Made by a program: the position numbers and the translations under genes. From NCBI GenBank assembly GCA_947501935.1, contig CANMXU010000011.1, positions 80,402 to 144,401 on the forward strand: a stretch of DNA of 64,000 nucleotides, read 5' to 3'. Below are positions 38,453 to 47,648 of this stretch, piece by piece; the first letter of the stretch is position 1; every line of letters begins with the position of its first letter. The notes below the pieces were generated by a model. The model was given only the letters and a program-made list of their open reading frames with translations, had not been told where the DNA came from and made no database searches. The stretch comes from an uncultured Alteromonadaceae bacterium (GTDB taxonomy: Bacteria > Pseudomonadota > Gammaproteobacteria > Enterobacterales > Alteromonadaceae).

Positions 38453-38662
38453 ATGAGTAGTATTGCTAAAAGACTTGGTAAGAAAATAAAGCTTGCTAGG
38501 GTTGCAAATGATATGTCACAAAGTAACTTGGCTCATGCAGCCGATATCGACTCAAGTCATATAGGAAAAATTGAACGTGGCGAATTAAATATTACAGTTA
38601 TAACCCTTTTTCGGTTGGCTGAAGCTCTAGGATGTAGTCCCTCAGTGTTACTACCAGAATAA
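38453..38662 (+). CDS. Small Xre-family (Cro/C1-type HTH) regulator
   Basis: The 69-residue protein is a single HTH_3 domain (residues about 9-65: GKKIKLARVANDMSQSNLAH, then IDSSHIGKIERGELNITVIT). Its size and make-up resemble restriction-modification controller (C) proteins. It is divergent from the 147-residue/helicase pair, with a perfect palindrome between them, so it probably controls that unit and itself. The ribosome site is weak (AAGTG). Confidence 0.85.
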   Translation: MSSIAKRLGKKIKLARVANDMSQSNLAHAADIDSSHIGKIERGELNITVITLFRLAEALGCSPSVLLPE

Positions 38663-39241
38663 ATATTTTAAATTTATTTTGGGTAACTTAATCAAGTCAA
38701 AATGAGTTTTTTGATAGAATTGAGTAAATTTAGTTTTGATTACTAAAATAATTATTTTTTTTATAGATTGATGTGAATAATTATTCATGTGCGGTTTTTC
38801 ATCTTTTATCAGCAAAATTAAATTGAACGCCATAAAATACACACAGCGCTTTATTTAAAAGTCAATTACTAGCTTAAATTAGTTTAAACCGATAAGAAAA
38901 AATAAATTTATCAGAGTTTTGTTATAAGTCATTGAGAAGTATAGAAATACTATGACTGGGATTACAGCGCTGACAGAGCTAAAACTTGATTTGTAACATA
39001 TTGATAAATAACAGAGTTTATTGGTGTTCCACATTTATACATATCTGAATAATAAATATATATTCACAAAATATGAATTTAAATCAGGCTGGTTGTTTTT
39101 TGGAAAAAATAATATTTATGATGTTTTATTAGTCAAAGCTAAAATATCCCGACAAATAAGTTAAATAAAACTACTTCTAGCTATATTTTTAATTATTTTT
39201 TATCTAAATGACGAGTGAGCTTCATATTTACTCGTATTATT
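38663..39241. other. Gene-free AT-rich stretch in the island
   Basis: No reading frame, RNA gene or repeat that I can support lies in these 579 bases. Near its right end, ACGAGTGA (39210-39217) and TTACTCGT (39227-39234) could form a weak terminator for the HEPN gene on the minus strand. Confidence 0.5.
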
Positions 39242-39922
39242 TTACTTATTATTGATTGTTTCTTGTATTTCATTTGTATAAGCATCGAATTGGTTTAATA
39301 CAAAAATTAAGAAACCTTCATCAATGTGAACTTGCTTTCCATCTTGACTTACATTGATGGAAGCATCATTAATTAATTCTTCAATAGCTTTTATCGGCTG
39401 ACCACCTTTATCTTCAATCTTTGCGTCATTGTGAGCGCAGCTATTTCTCAGTTTTACTATTTTTTTTATAGTAGGGAAAACTGTTGAATTATCTGAACCA
39501 ATTATCTTTTTTACAAACAAGTTTACTCTTTCTAGTCCTTGTCCCTTTAGCTCATTTAACTTTACGGGCGAATTATGCTCCTCGGTATATATGTCACAAA
39601 ATAGCTCTAATTCGTGCTCATAGGTTGCGACTAAGGTTAACAATGCTGAACGCCTTTGAACGCTTGGAAAGTAACTTTCAAAAATTTCGTCAAGGAATAC
39701 ATCTTGACTATCCAACCCTTGATAATGCTCAACGCACTGGTAAATACCTTCTTCAGCGCATATTTCTATTTCTTCAACTTCTGGGCCTTTATCTTTATAA
39801 ATGGCGATACTTGACTTGATCGAGTCTTCTGTGTTCTGAATGAAGCTACGCATAAGGTTATATGTGAACCCAAAGGTAAATAAAGGACGAGATGTTTTTA
39901 GTTTACCAAAGTCTATAGTCAT
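39242..39922 (-). CDS. HEPN-domain protein at the tail of the restriction operon
   Basis: The 226-residue soluble protein contains a HEPN-type Rx4H motif, Arg159-Asn-Ser-Cys-Ala-His164, in the setting KIVKLRNSCAHND usual for HEPN folds (RLRN..AH). HEPN proteins are often RNases in toxin, Abi and defence systems. The N-terminal 90 residues are unassigned. It lies 77 bp after the one-TM protein gene on the same strand and is probably the last gene of the type I operon. Activity as an RNase effector is an inference; some HEPN-like proteins are inactive. Confidence 0.65.
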   Translation of the reverse strand: MTIDFGKLKTSRPLFTFGFTYNLMRSFIQNTEDSIKSSIAIYKDKGPEVEEIEICAEEGIYQCVEHYQGLDSQDVFLDEIFESYFPSVQRRSALLTLVATYEHELELFCDIYTEEHNSPVKLNELKGQGLERVNLFVKKIIGSDNSTVFPTIKKIVKLRNSCAHNDAKIEDKGGQPIKAIEELINDASINVSQDGKQVHIDEGFLIFVLNQFDAYTNEIQETINNK

Positions 39923-39999
39923 GTTTTTCTCTACTCTATCAAATACATCACAGCCATTTTTTATTGGTGTATCAGTTATGTAACTGTTTCAAACCAAGG

Positions 40000-40719
40000 C
40001 TAAATCTGTCCATAAAATTGTTTAATTGCTTTTAGCGTATTAACAGATTTTTTCATCAAATTAGGCTGAGAATAAATAAAGTATTCATCATCGGAATAGA
40101 AGAGTTCAACTTCGGGAAGCTTGTACTTAACTGCGCCCTGAGCCTTTGCCCAGTTCAAGGAAAACTGCTGTACATGATATTGCACTTTTGACTTGTCAAC
40201 TGACGGTGACTGTAGCTCTGTAAGAAGTAAGGCTAATGCAAATCCAGCTCGGTAAAGCTCTAGGTTCCCATTGCTTCTGTTCTCAAGAAAGCCTTCTAAT
40301 CTATCCCTTAATTCATGGTTTTTAGTCATTCTATCAATAAAACTATATGCTTTAATATCGGTAATCGATGAGGCATCTTTTCCGTCAAACCCTAAAACTT
40401 CAAAACTTTTCAATAGCTTTTGTCTATTTGAAAAATAAGAAGCAAGGTGATCATCTGTATTACTGAAGGGGTGAATACTTTCGTATAGTGTAAATCCAGC
40501 CCAAAATGAAAATTTGTCTTGTTTTAACAACTTGTCTTCTGGTTTTATCGCAAATATGTAATTGAATTTATTCGTAGCGTATTCAAAAGCTGGTTTGGTT
40601 ATTGTCCATGCGCCCACTAAAAATGATAAAACCATGAATATCTGAACGAATAGTCGCAAGGGCTTAGCTGTTTTAACGAATTTCCATATCGGTTCCTGAA
40701 TCTCATCTTGGCTACTCAT
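40000..40719 (-). CDS. Unknown single-pass membrane protein in the restriction operon
   Basis: The 239-residue product has one clear membrane segment near residues 25-45 (LFVQIFMVLSFLVGAWTI). A soluble domain of about 190 residues follows, with no motif I recognise. Its start overlaps the end of the YgjP-like gene by 8 bp, so it is translationally coupled to the type I operon. A sensor, anchor or effector role cannot be told apart from the sequence. Confidence 0.6.
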   Translation of the reverse strand: MSSQDEIQEPIWKFVKTAKPLRLFVQIFMVLSFLVGAWTITKPAFEYATNKFNYIFAIKPEDKLLKQDKFSFWAGFTLYESIHPFSNTDDHLASYFSNRQKLLKSFEVLGFDGKDASSITDIKAYSFIDRMTKNHELRDRLEGFLENRSNGNLELYRAGFALALLLTELQSPSVDKSKVQYHVQQFSLNWAKAQGAVKYKLPEVELFYSDDEYFIYSQPNLMKKSVNTLKAIKQFYGQI

Positions 40720-41512
40720 TCAAATACATCTCCGCCATATCATCTAACTTAGCTTTTACTTCTTTCCAATTGGGCATTACTTGGGTTAACAAGCGCCAAA
40801 ACTTATCACTGTGATTGTGCTCAGCAATATGACAAAGCTCATGCAATATCACGTAATCAATGCATTCTTTTGATGCTTTAACCAGGTGAGGGTTTAGCAT
40901 CAGGTTGCCTTTAGTAGAGCAGCTTCCCCATTGTTTTTTCATTGCCATAACTCTAAAGGAGGGAATATCAGTTACCCAAGTTGCTTTAGGTAGCATATCT
41001 TTTAGGCGTTCGTGAAAAACTGTCTTGGCTTTATGCAGATACCATTTATCGATCAGTGGTTTAACTTTGATTGCTTGTTCATCAGAAGCCTGACGTAATG
41101 TTACGTTTAATTTACCTCGACTAAGCTTAACATTTGATATTTGTTCAGAATCAATTTTAACTTTTAAAACATAGCGTCTGCCAAGATAAAATTGCGTTTC
41201 ACCACTAACATAGCGTTTAGGCAAAACGTAATCTTTCTGCTTTGCAAACTCTTCAATATTTTGCCAAATCCACCTAGCTCGTTTGAGCATAGCATCATGA
41301 ATAGCTTCATCGCTTGCATCATATGGTACGGTTGCTACTACACGTTGATCTGGATGTACTTTTATCACTACTTTACGAGGCGGTCTTTTGTCTGTCTTAA
41401 CAGGTTGAGATTTACGTATTACATCATAATGAATGGTGTCATTACCGTAAGTAAAAACACCTCGCTCATTAGTTTTGGTACATATTTCTGCTGCTACAGA
41501 TAACTTAGTCAC
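40712..41512 (-). CDS. YgjP-like (DUF45/M48-related) metallopeptidase
   Basis: This 266-residue protein has the zinc-protease motif HELCHIAEHNHSDKFW (HExxH, then a downstream His/Glu), characteristic of the YgjP/WLM family. The start is a GTG at 41512 with GAGG nine bases upstream, five bases after the hsdR stop codon. YgjP-like genes are commonly found directly behind hsdR in type I loci; their role there is unknown. It is translationally coupled to the next gene by an 8-bp overlap. Confidence 0.85.
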   Translation of the reverse strand: MTKLSVAAEICTKTNERGVFTYGNDTIHYDVIRKSQPVKTDKRPPRKVVIKVHPDQRVVATVPYDASDEAIHDAMLKRARWIWQNIEEFAKQKDYVLPKRYVSGETQFYLGRRYVLKVKIDSEQISNVKLSRGKLNVTLRQASDEQAIKVKPLIDKWYLHKAKTVFHERLKDMLPKATWVTDIPSFRVMAMKKQWGSCSTKGNLMLNPHLVKASKECIDYVILHELCHIAEHNHSDKFWRLLTQVMPNWKEVKAKLDDMAEMYLNE

Positions 41513-41517
41513 TCGTA

Positions 41518-44500
41518 TTAACCTCTAGCTAAACCTAAACGAGTAATTTTTAGCACTTCCTCAATTATTTTTTCAGCATTGTCAATGCCAATGTCGCCAA
41601 ACAACATCGGTAATAACTTCATACTGATGGCATTTTCAATTTCGGCAGGGTTAATAGAATATTCTGCAACGGCATTATTAACCACTTCATCAATATTAAA
41701 AGCAAGTGTTACTAACTTTTCATTATCTAATGATTGTTCAACTAAATAGTCTGCTCCAAATACATGCCTAAACAAGCCAAAATAGGCTTGAGCATGTTTA
41801 TTTAACATGCCGGAATCATTAGTAAAGTCATTAGGAATATCTGCAACTTTGCGGTCTTTTACTTCTTGTTCAAAGTCAGCAAATAAAATGTATTGCTTCA
41901 CTGGCGCATCAAACATCTCTCTGGTTTTCTCAATCGCTTTCTTTAGCAAATTAGAAAAATACTCCTGCGCATAAGGATCATCTGCAAGGTCGTCTTCAAT
42001 CATTTTGGTGATGCGACCTGTGATCTTATCAGTTTGGTTTCGAGCTTCGTCATCACTCATATCTTGTGGTTTAACGTTTTTACCTAAGTTACCAACCAAA
42101 TATGCACCATCAGGCTCTTTTACTTCAATACCAGCAATATGCTTATCTAACAAACTTCGGATATCTTCTGCATATTCATCGTAGTCAATAGTTTCATTTG
42201 CATCTTCACGTACTTGTTTACGCAAATCCACAAAGGCTTTTAAATCGCGTTTGTATAAATCTCTTTTATTATCAAAAGACTTATCTTCAAAATAGCTAGC
42301 AGATTGTAATGCGACCTTAATGCAGTTAGAAAATGCAGTTAGGGCAGAATAGAAATCGTCACGTTTTTTTAGATTAGTGTCTAAAAGCTTACCTTTTACA
42401 TCTTGTACTTTAGGAGCCAGTGCTTGCCTTAATGCTGGGCCATCTTGCTTGTTTTTTACACCATCAAAAATTGCCCATAAATCACTATGTAAGCCAGGAA
42501 GCTTTTTGTATTCCGTATCCATGCGGTTATACAAACCTTTTAGATCGTCTATATCAAAGCCGCCTTGGGTTCTCTCAGCTAAGTCTTGGTATTTTTCAAT
42601 AGTAGTATCAAGTTCTTTCAGTATGCCACGGTAATCAATTAAGTAACCAAATTGCTTTTTACTGTGTAAACGGTTTACACGAGCGATAGCTTGTATCAGG
42701 TTGTGCTCTTTTAGCGGCTTGTCGATATAAAGTACGGTGTTTTTTGGCTCGTCAAAGCCCGTAAGCAGCTTATCGACAACTATCATGATGTCAGGACCAT
42801 CGTTTCGGCTAAAGTCTTCTATGATAGCTTTAGTGTAGGCTTTTTCATCGCCCCCATAGGTTTGCGCAACGTTACCTTTCCACCAGTTTTGTACAATATC
42901 TTTACTGTCTTGATCGACCGCCTCATGCCCCTCACGAGTATCGGGAGCAGACATTGCTACAACAGAGGTCACAGAGCCTATTTTGTCTAATGCATTCTTA
43001 TATCGAATAGCAGAGGCTTTAGAGTCACATGCTATTTGGCCTTTTAAACCTTGCTGTTTGAAGTTTTGAAAGTGATCACAAATATCATAAGCAATTAGGT
43101 CGATTCGACCTTCAGTTTGGTAGATTTGACCTTTTTGTGAGAACTTCTTTTTTAAATCTGTTCTCTGTTTATCACTAAGCTTACTAGTACTGCGCTCAAA
43201 CCAAGCATCAATGGCTTTGTCATTAACGTTTAACTCAGGTATACGCTCTTCGTATAATAAAGGTGTTACAGTTTTGTCTTCTACAGCCTGCTGCATAGTG
43301 TATGAGTGGATGATTTTACCAAACTTATTTTCAGTCTTATCATCTTTTAAAAGAGGCGTACCAGTGAAAGCTATAAATGCTGCCTTCGGCAAAGTTTGCT
43401 GCATTCGAATATTGTTCTCACCGTTTTGACTACGGTGGCCTTCATCCACTAATACAATAATATTAGGGCTATCGTTAAAACATTCTTTTTGCTTAATTGC
43501 TGAGCCAAATTTATTAATGATTGAAAAGATAACGCGTTCATTACCTTTACCAATTTGTTCGGCTAAACGTTTACCTGAAGTTGCCATCGCATCTTTCTTA
43601 TCTCGGTCAGTTAACACTCCACCCGAAGCAAAAGTACGACTAAGCTGATCTTCTAGATCAACTCTATCGGTAACGATGATCACACGACATTGTGAAAGCT
43701 CTTCTAACCAAACAAGGGCTTTGGATAAAAACACCATAGTAAATGACTTACCACTGCCCGTTGTATGCCAAATCACGCCTCCTTCACGAGCACCTGCCGT
43801 ATCAAAAGTATTAATACGTTCAACCAAAGCTTTAATACCAAATACTTGCTGATAACGAGCTACAATTTTACCAGCCTTTTTATCGAATAAAGTAAATAGT
43901 CGAGACATCTCTAGCAAGCGCTCAGGACGCAATAAACTGATGATCAGTCTATCTTGGTCGGTAACCGTTAAATCACCAGCGGCAATTAATGATAAGTATT
44001 CATCTTTAGCGAAAGCGGGGCGGTGATCGAACAAACAATTAAGCTGTTTATCATCGAGATTTCGATTTTTTAGTCGAAAAAATTCAGCTTCAGGTATTAA
44101 CTCTTCTTTCCACTTAGCCCAAAACTTTTCAGGTGTGCCGCAAGTACCATACAAGCCTTCATGCCCATTTACTGATAGTAGTAGCTGGCTATAGGCGAAT
44201 AGGTGAGGGATTTCTTGTTGACCTTGGTTTCGAATATGCTGAGAGACTGCCTCAGTATTGGTCGATTTACCTTCTTTATTTGAGTCCGGGCGTTTCGCCT
44301 CAATTACTACTAAAGGTAGGCCATTAACAAAACAAACAACATCAGGAATACGATTGCCAGTACCTTCAGCATTTTGTACCACCAACTCTTCAGTAAAGTG
44401 GAATTGGTTATTATCGATTTTGTGCCAATCAATAAGCTGAATAGTCGGAGAGGCTTTTTTACCATCAATGAACTCTGTAACACTCACACCATACATCATA

Positions 44501-44820
44501 GCGTTATAAAGCTTTTCATTAGCGGCTTTAAGACCCAGATTCATTGCTGGATTTAACTCATGCATTACTTTATCAATAGCAGCATCAGTTAGCTTGTGTT
44601 GTTTACCTGCAAAGGGAAATGTTTGTTTAGCTAAAAACTCACGCATAACAGGCACCAAAATCACTTGATGAGTACTTTTTTTATCTGCCGAAAAAGGGTT
44701 GCCACGCAAAGCTTCACATTCACTAGGTGGAATAAATTTATAGCCTAAATTAGTTAGCAAGGTTAATGCTGGTATCTTTGCGCTGAATTCTTCTCTAAAA
44801 TTAACTGTTGTCTGTGTCAT
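41518..44820 (-). CDS. hsdR: Type I restriction enzyme motor/nuclease subunit (island copy)
   Basis: The 1100-residue HsdR starts at 44820, with GGAAGG just upstream, though 44832 is possible. An N-terminal PD-(D/E)xK nuclease motif appears as PDVVCFVNGLPLVVIEAKRP (Asp and Glu-x-Lys, about residues 155-175). The helicase core has Walker A HTTGSGKSFTM, a DEGHRSQNG box, the SFTGTPL-like FTGTPLL and a QAIARVNRLH motif. It cuts unmodified DNA after translocation, with the island HsdM and HsdS. It lies 15 bp after the GIY-YIG gene and 5 bp before YgjP. It is longer than and only distantly similar to the resident HsdR at 60299. Confidence 0.93.
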   Translation of the reverse strand: MTQTTVNFREEFSAKIPALTLLTNLGYKFIPPSECEALRGNPFSADKKSTHQVILVPVMREFLAKQTFPFAGKQHKLTDAAIDKVMHELNPAMNLGLKAANEKLYNAMMYGVSVTEFIDGKKASPTIQLIDWHKIDNNQFHFTEELVVQNAEGTGNRIPDVVCFVNGLPLVVIEAKRPDSNKEGKSTNTEAVSQHIRNQGQQEIPHLFAYSQLLLSVNGHEGLYGTCGTPEKFWAKWKEELIPEAEFFRLKNRNLDDKQLNCLFDHRPAFAKDEYLSLIAAGDLTVTDQDRLIISLLRPERLLEMSRLFTLFDKKAGKIVARYQQVFGIKALVERINTFDTAGAREGGVIWHTTGSGKSFTMVFLSKALVWLEELSQCRVIIVTDRVDLEDQLSRTFASGGVLTDRDKKDAMATSGKRLAEQIGKGNERVIFSIINKFGSAIKQKECFNDSPNIIVLVDEGHRSQNGENNIRMQQTLPKAAFIAFTGTPLLKDDKTENKFGKIIHSYTMQQAVEDKTVTPLLYEERIPELNVNDKAIDAWFERSTSKLSDKQRTDLKKKFSQKGQIYQTEGRIDLIAYDICDHFQNFKQQGLKGQIACDSKASAIRYKNALDKIGSVTSVVAMSAPDTREGHEAVDQDSKDIVQNWWKGNVAQTYGGDEKAYTKAIIEDFSRNDGPDIMIVVDKLLTGFDEPKNTVLYIDKPLKEHNLIQAIARVNRLHSKKQFGYLIDYRGILKELDTTIEKYQDLAERTQGGFDIDDLKGLYNRMDTEYKKLPGLHSDLWAIFDGVKNKQDGPALRQALAPKVQDVKGKLLDTNLKKRDDFYSALTAFSNCIKVALQSASYFEDKSFDNKRDLYKRDLKAFVDLRKQVREDANETIDYDEYAEDIRSLLDKHIAGIEVKEPDGAYLVGNLGKNVKPQDMSDDEARNQTDKITGRITKMIEDDLADDPYAQEYFSNLLKKAIEKTREMFDAPVKQYILFADFEQEVKDRKVADIPNDFTNDSGMLNKHAQAYFGLFRHVFGADYLVEQSLDNEKLVTLAFNIDEVVNNAVAEYSINPAEIENAISMKLLPMLFGDIGIDNAEKIIEEVLKITRLGLARG

Positions 44821-44835
44821 TATGCCTTCCATTGC

Positions 44836-45720
44836 TTATTCCATGCTGCTTGGCTGTTCAGCAGTATCAATTGTTCTACCTTGATATTCGTGTAAGGTAA
44901 CGCCTTGTTCAGTTTTCCAATCTTTCCAGCCGTTAGAAGTAGCTAGTAAGAGAAACATTGAAGCCCCGCTAGGGGTTTGGAACAAATAATCACGCTGAAA
45001 TACAAAGCGATCATCTTCGATAGCAATTATTCCTTTATCTAATAACTTATCGCGCTTATCGAAAAAGCGTTGCTTAGTTTTTCTTTGTGTAGTCATTGGG
45101 GCAGAAGAGCCTTTTAGTACAACCATGCCTTCGTTTGTATATACGCCATTTGCCTGTACACCTGAACGATTGCAAATAAAAGATTGCTCTGCTTTTGATG
45201 TTGTTTGCTCAGTTAAAGGTTCAAAAATGGGGTATCCCAAGGTTGCTAATAACAGGCTACCAATTTCATGAATTTCGTCACAATCTGCTTTTAGCGGGAT
45301 AGGTGTATGGGGCTTTTGACCACCATTACCATTTAATAGCTCATAACGTTGGCAATGACGGGCTTTTTCGATAGAAAGAGACTCCATATAAAGTACATGA
45401 GTTTGAGTTAAGTTATTAGTGAGTGATACCAGTACTAATGCTCGTTCCCAGTCCTTTTTTTCACTTTTATGGTGTTGCATCAGGCGACTACCAACATCGC
45501 CTGATTGCCCAATATACAACTCGTCTTTACTGTCTCCAGACACTAAAAAGTATATACCGACTTGCTTTGCTTCTGGCATTTTAAGAAAGTCAGCCATATC
45601 ACTACGAGGTACTTCAATGAGCCGGATAATCGAAGTGGTCTGTTCTGCAATGCGAATGCCTGAAGGATCGCCACTAGGTAAGAATATCTGAATGGTTCTT
45701 GGTCGCTTATGAGTGATCAT
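44836..45720 (-). CDS. GIY-YIG nuclease with DUF4357-like C-terminus
   Basis: In this 294-residue protein the GIY-YIG signature reads VGIYFLVSG then ELYIGQSGDV (about residues 53-78), followed by a catalytic Arg in SRLMQHH and a Glu in the YMESLSIEKA helix. The C-terminal half (about 175-285, with SGVQANGVYTNEG and VVLKGSSA) matches DUF4357, which accompanies type I restriction genes. Its ATG overlaps the stop of the SLATT gene (ATGA), so it is tied to the signalling module upstream as well as hsdR downstream. It may be an extra nuclease effector. Confidence 0.82.
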   Translation of the reverse strand: MITHKRPRTIQIFLPSGDPSGIRIAEQTTSIIRLIEVPRSDMADFLKMPEAKQVGIYFLVSGDSKDELYIGQSGDVGSRLMQHHKSEKKDWERALVLVSLTNNLTQTHVLYMESLSIEKARHCQRYELLNGNGGQKPHTPIPLKADCDEIHEIGSLLLATLGYPIFEPLTEQTTSKAEQSFICNRSGVQANGVYTNEGMVVLKGSSAPMTTQRKTKQRFFDKRDKLLDKGIIAIEDDRFVFQRDYLFQTPSGASMFLLLATSNGWKDWKTEQGVTLHEYQGRTIDTAEQPSSME

Positions 45721-46346
45721 GACACCTCCTCATTAATTAAAGTTTTGTACTGAGCTAGGTTACAAATCTGATCTACTAGAGTTTCAGCGTTTAGCAGACC
45801 GATAGATATTACGAGTATTAGAGTAACCCAAAGAGTCAAGGGGACTTTATCTCTAACAAAGCCAAATGGTCGATATTTGTTTATCCACTCAATCTGCTGC
45901 TCCCAAAAAAATTTATAATGAGCAAACCAAGTTGCGAACATAATATGATGAGAAGCACAGTTTTGATTATACCTAGTCTCAATATCTTGTAGCTTACCTT
46001 GAATTGCCCCTAAATCAGGTGACTGTTGCTCAGCTTCAGACATCAAGTGTTTTAATTCGTTAAATAAGTCAGTTAGTTTGATGCCTTTTTCTTCATAATT
46101 TGCTTTATCTCCATTTTTCATAGTGATGTATAAACCAATGAGACCTAAAACAAGAAGAGTGCAAGACATGAACTTTGTTGATAGCTCAGAAAAAGCAAGT
46201 GCATAAATACCAAAAGCCATTGATATAAAACTAATTAACCCCGGCAGCTTTTCAATCATTTCAAAGCTTGAAAAGTGCAATTTTGCTGAGTAACCAACGT
46301 TATAGCCAGTTTCAGCAATATGTTTTTTTAAATTATTATTATCCAT
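45717..46346 (-). CDS. SLATT-domain two-TM membrane protein (putative CBASS-type effector)
   Basis: I start this 209-residue protein at 46346 (MDNNNLKKHI), with GAGG five bases before the ATG and 7 bp after the nucleotidyltransferase stop; a longer frame into that gene is unlikely. It has a hydrophobic pair near residues 35-75, a helical cytoplasmic part (about 80-160) and a further segment near 180-197. This is the layout of SLATT domains, which Burroughs and colleagues linked to nucleotide-signalling conflict systems as predicted pore-forming effectors. Its place right after a SMODS nucleotidyltransferase supports this. Family assignment is by layout and context, not by a diagnostic motif. 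Confidence 0.72.
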   Translation of the reverse strand: MDNNNLKKHIAETGYNVGYSAKLHFSSFEMIEKLPGLISFISMAFGIYALAFSELSTKFMSCTLLVLGLIGLYITMKNGDKANYEEKGIKLTDLFNELKHLMSEAEQQSPDLGAIQGKLQDIETRYNQNCASHHIMFATWFAHYKFFWEQQIEWINKYRPFGFVRDKVPLTLWVTLILVISIGLLNAETLVDQICNLAQYKTLINEEVS

Positions 46347-46353
46347 TTTTGCC

Positions 46354-47634
46354 TCACTGGATTGGTACATCGATTCGGTCTTTCGCGACAACAACATCAT
46401 TTTGAATAACAAAGCACTCAACAATATGTTCCCCGTTAAAATCTGTTTTTTCTTCTTTCTTTCTAAATCCTTTATCAATAACTATATCACCACGAATACA
46501 ATCTCTTTGTTCAGCTACTGCCCCGCGATTTAGCACCTTCCATTTAACGATGAACTCTTCAGGCACATCAATATCAGCAATAAAAAACTTAAGCTTTTTC
46601 TTTGATTGTAATTTTAGTTTTCTTGCCAACATATTTCTCAGTAAGGCTTCTCTAAAGCCATTTTGAGAAACCTCACATTCAAGTCTTACGTTAAACCTGA
46701 TGTCAACTGGGTATAAGTCTTCAATAAACTGTTCTGTATTTCGAAAAGAGTGCGCTGATGACTTACTTTCTTGCACCGTAGCGGTAGGAAATGGTCGTCC
46801 AAAAATATTTTTCCATTTTTTATGAGCAGAAGCTGATTCACCTGCTTCAATAGCTTTTAAGCTATTTTCGTATGCTTTTTTGGCCTTATGCTGAAACTTG
46901 CTTTTGACATTAACTCTTTGGTTACTACCCAAAGCTAGGTAGTAATCTTTGTTTGGCTCTTCTGATAAGTATTTGAAGAAATCTCTACACATCCAGTCAT
47001 AAAAAGCCGTAGAACGGTTATCATAATCGGAGTTAGAGTTGAGAAAGTTATACGCTAATGTATCAATCAATAGTCCCCCCATACCAACACCGCATTTATT
47101 TTTCCATGCTCTAGCCATTTTGCAAAGCTTACGTAAGTTTTTGTTTTTTTGATCAACAAACTCTTTCATCGCTTTAATTTCTTCGCGAGGTTTCGTTATT
47201 TTCCACTTACCGCCATTGTAGGTATCTGGGTACTTGAAGCTTTCATCGTCTTGCTCGAAAACTGGCTGAACCTCAACCATAAATCCGTTATAAAGAACCT
47301 GTACGACCAAGCGATCTTTTTTAACCGTTGTTCTAGGGTATCTAGTTTGAATAGCGTCTTTGGTGTCATCCAACAACTTTGATTGTTTGCCGTCTTTATA
47401 GTCATTCCATTTAGAGCTTGGCATGATGTAAAGCATATCTAAATCAGAAATACCTTTTATACCTGTCCATCGGCCATAAGAACCAACCTGCAAGCTGTTA
47501 GCTGTTTTTGACTCGGTATTTCTAAATTTCTTGTTTAGGGCAGAAGTAACCTCTTCGTATTTTGAGGTAATTGAAGCCCCATTATTTATGGCTAAATTAC
47601 TTAAAAAGTCGGTAAACATCTCTGTTGTTGTCAT
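46354..47634 (-). CDS. SMODS-type nucleotidyltransferase (CD-NTase) with AGS-C sensor domain
   Basis: The 426-residue protein has the polymerase-beta-like active site: GSYGRWTGIKGISDLDMLYI (Gly51-Ser52, Asp64-x-Asp66) and a third acidic residue near Glu121 in FMVEVQPVF. This is the signature of SMODS/CD-NTases that make cyclic di- or trinucleotides in CBASS anti-phage systems. Residues about 300-426 fit the AGS-C nucleotide-sensor domain (paired beta-rich segment with KWKVLNRGAVAEQ). AAGGA lies six bases before the ATG. It sits 14 bp after the island hsdS and 7 bp before the SLATT gene, so a signalling module is embedded in a restriction operon. The nucleotide product is unknown. Confidence 0.87.
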   Translation of the reverse strand: MTTTEMFTDFLSNLAINNGASITSKYEEVTSALNKKFRNTESKTANSLQVGSYGRWTGIKGISDLDMLYIMPSSKWNDYKDGKQSKLLDDTKDAIQTRYPRTTVKKDRLVVQVLYNGFMVEVQPVFEQDDESFKYPDTYNGGKWKITKPREEIKAMKEFVDQKNKNLRKLCKMARAWKNKCGVGMGGLLIDTLAYNFLNSNSDYDNRSTAFYDWMCRDFFKYLSEEPNKDYYLALGSNQRVNVKSKFQHKAKKAYENSLKAIEAGESASAHKKWKNIFGRPFPTATVQESKSSAHSFRNTEQFIEDLYPVDIRFNVRLECEVSQNGFREALLRNMLARKLKLQSKKKLKFFIADIDVPEEFIVKWKVLNRGAVAEQRDCIRGDIVIDKGFRKKEEKTDFNGEHIVECFVIQNDVVVAKDRIDVPIQ

Positions 47635-47648
47635 TTATATTCCTTTAT

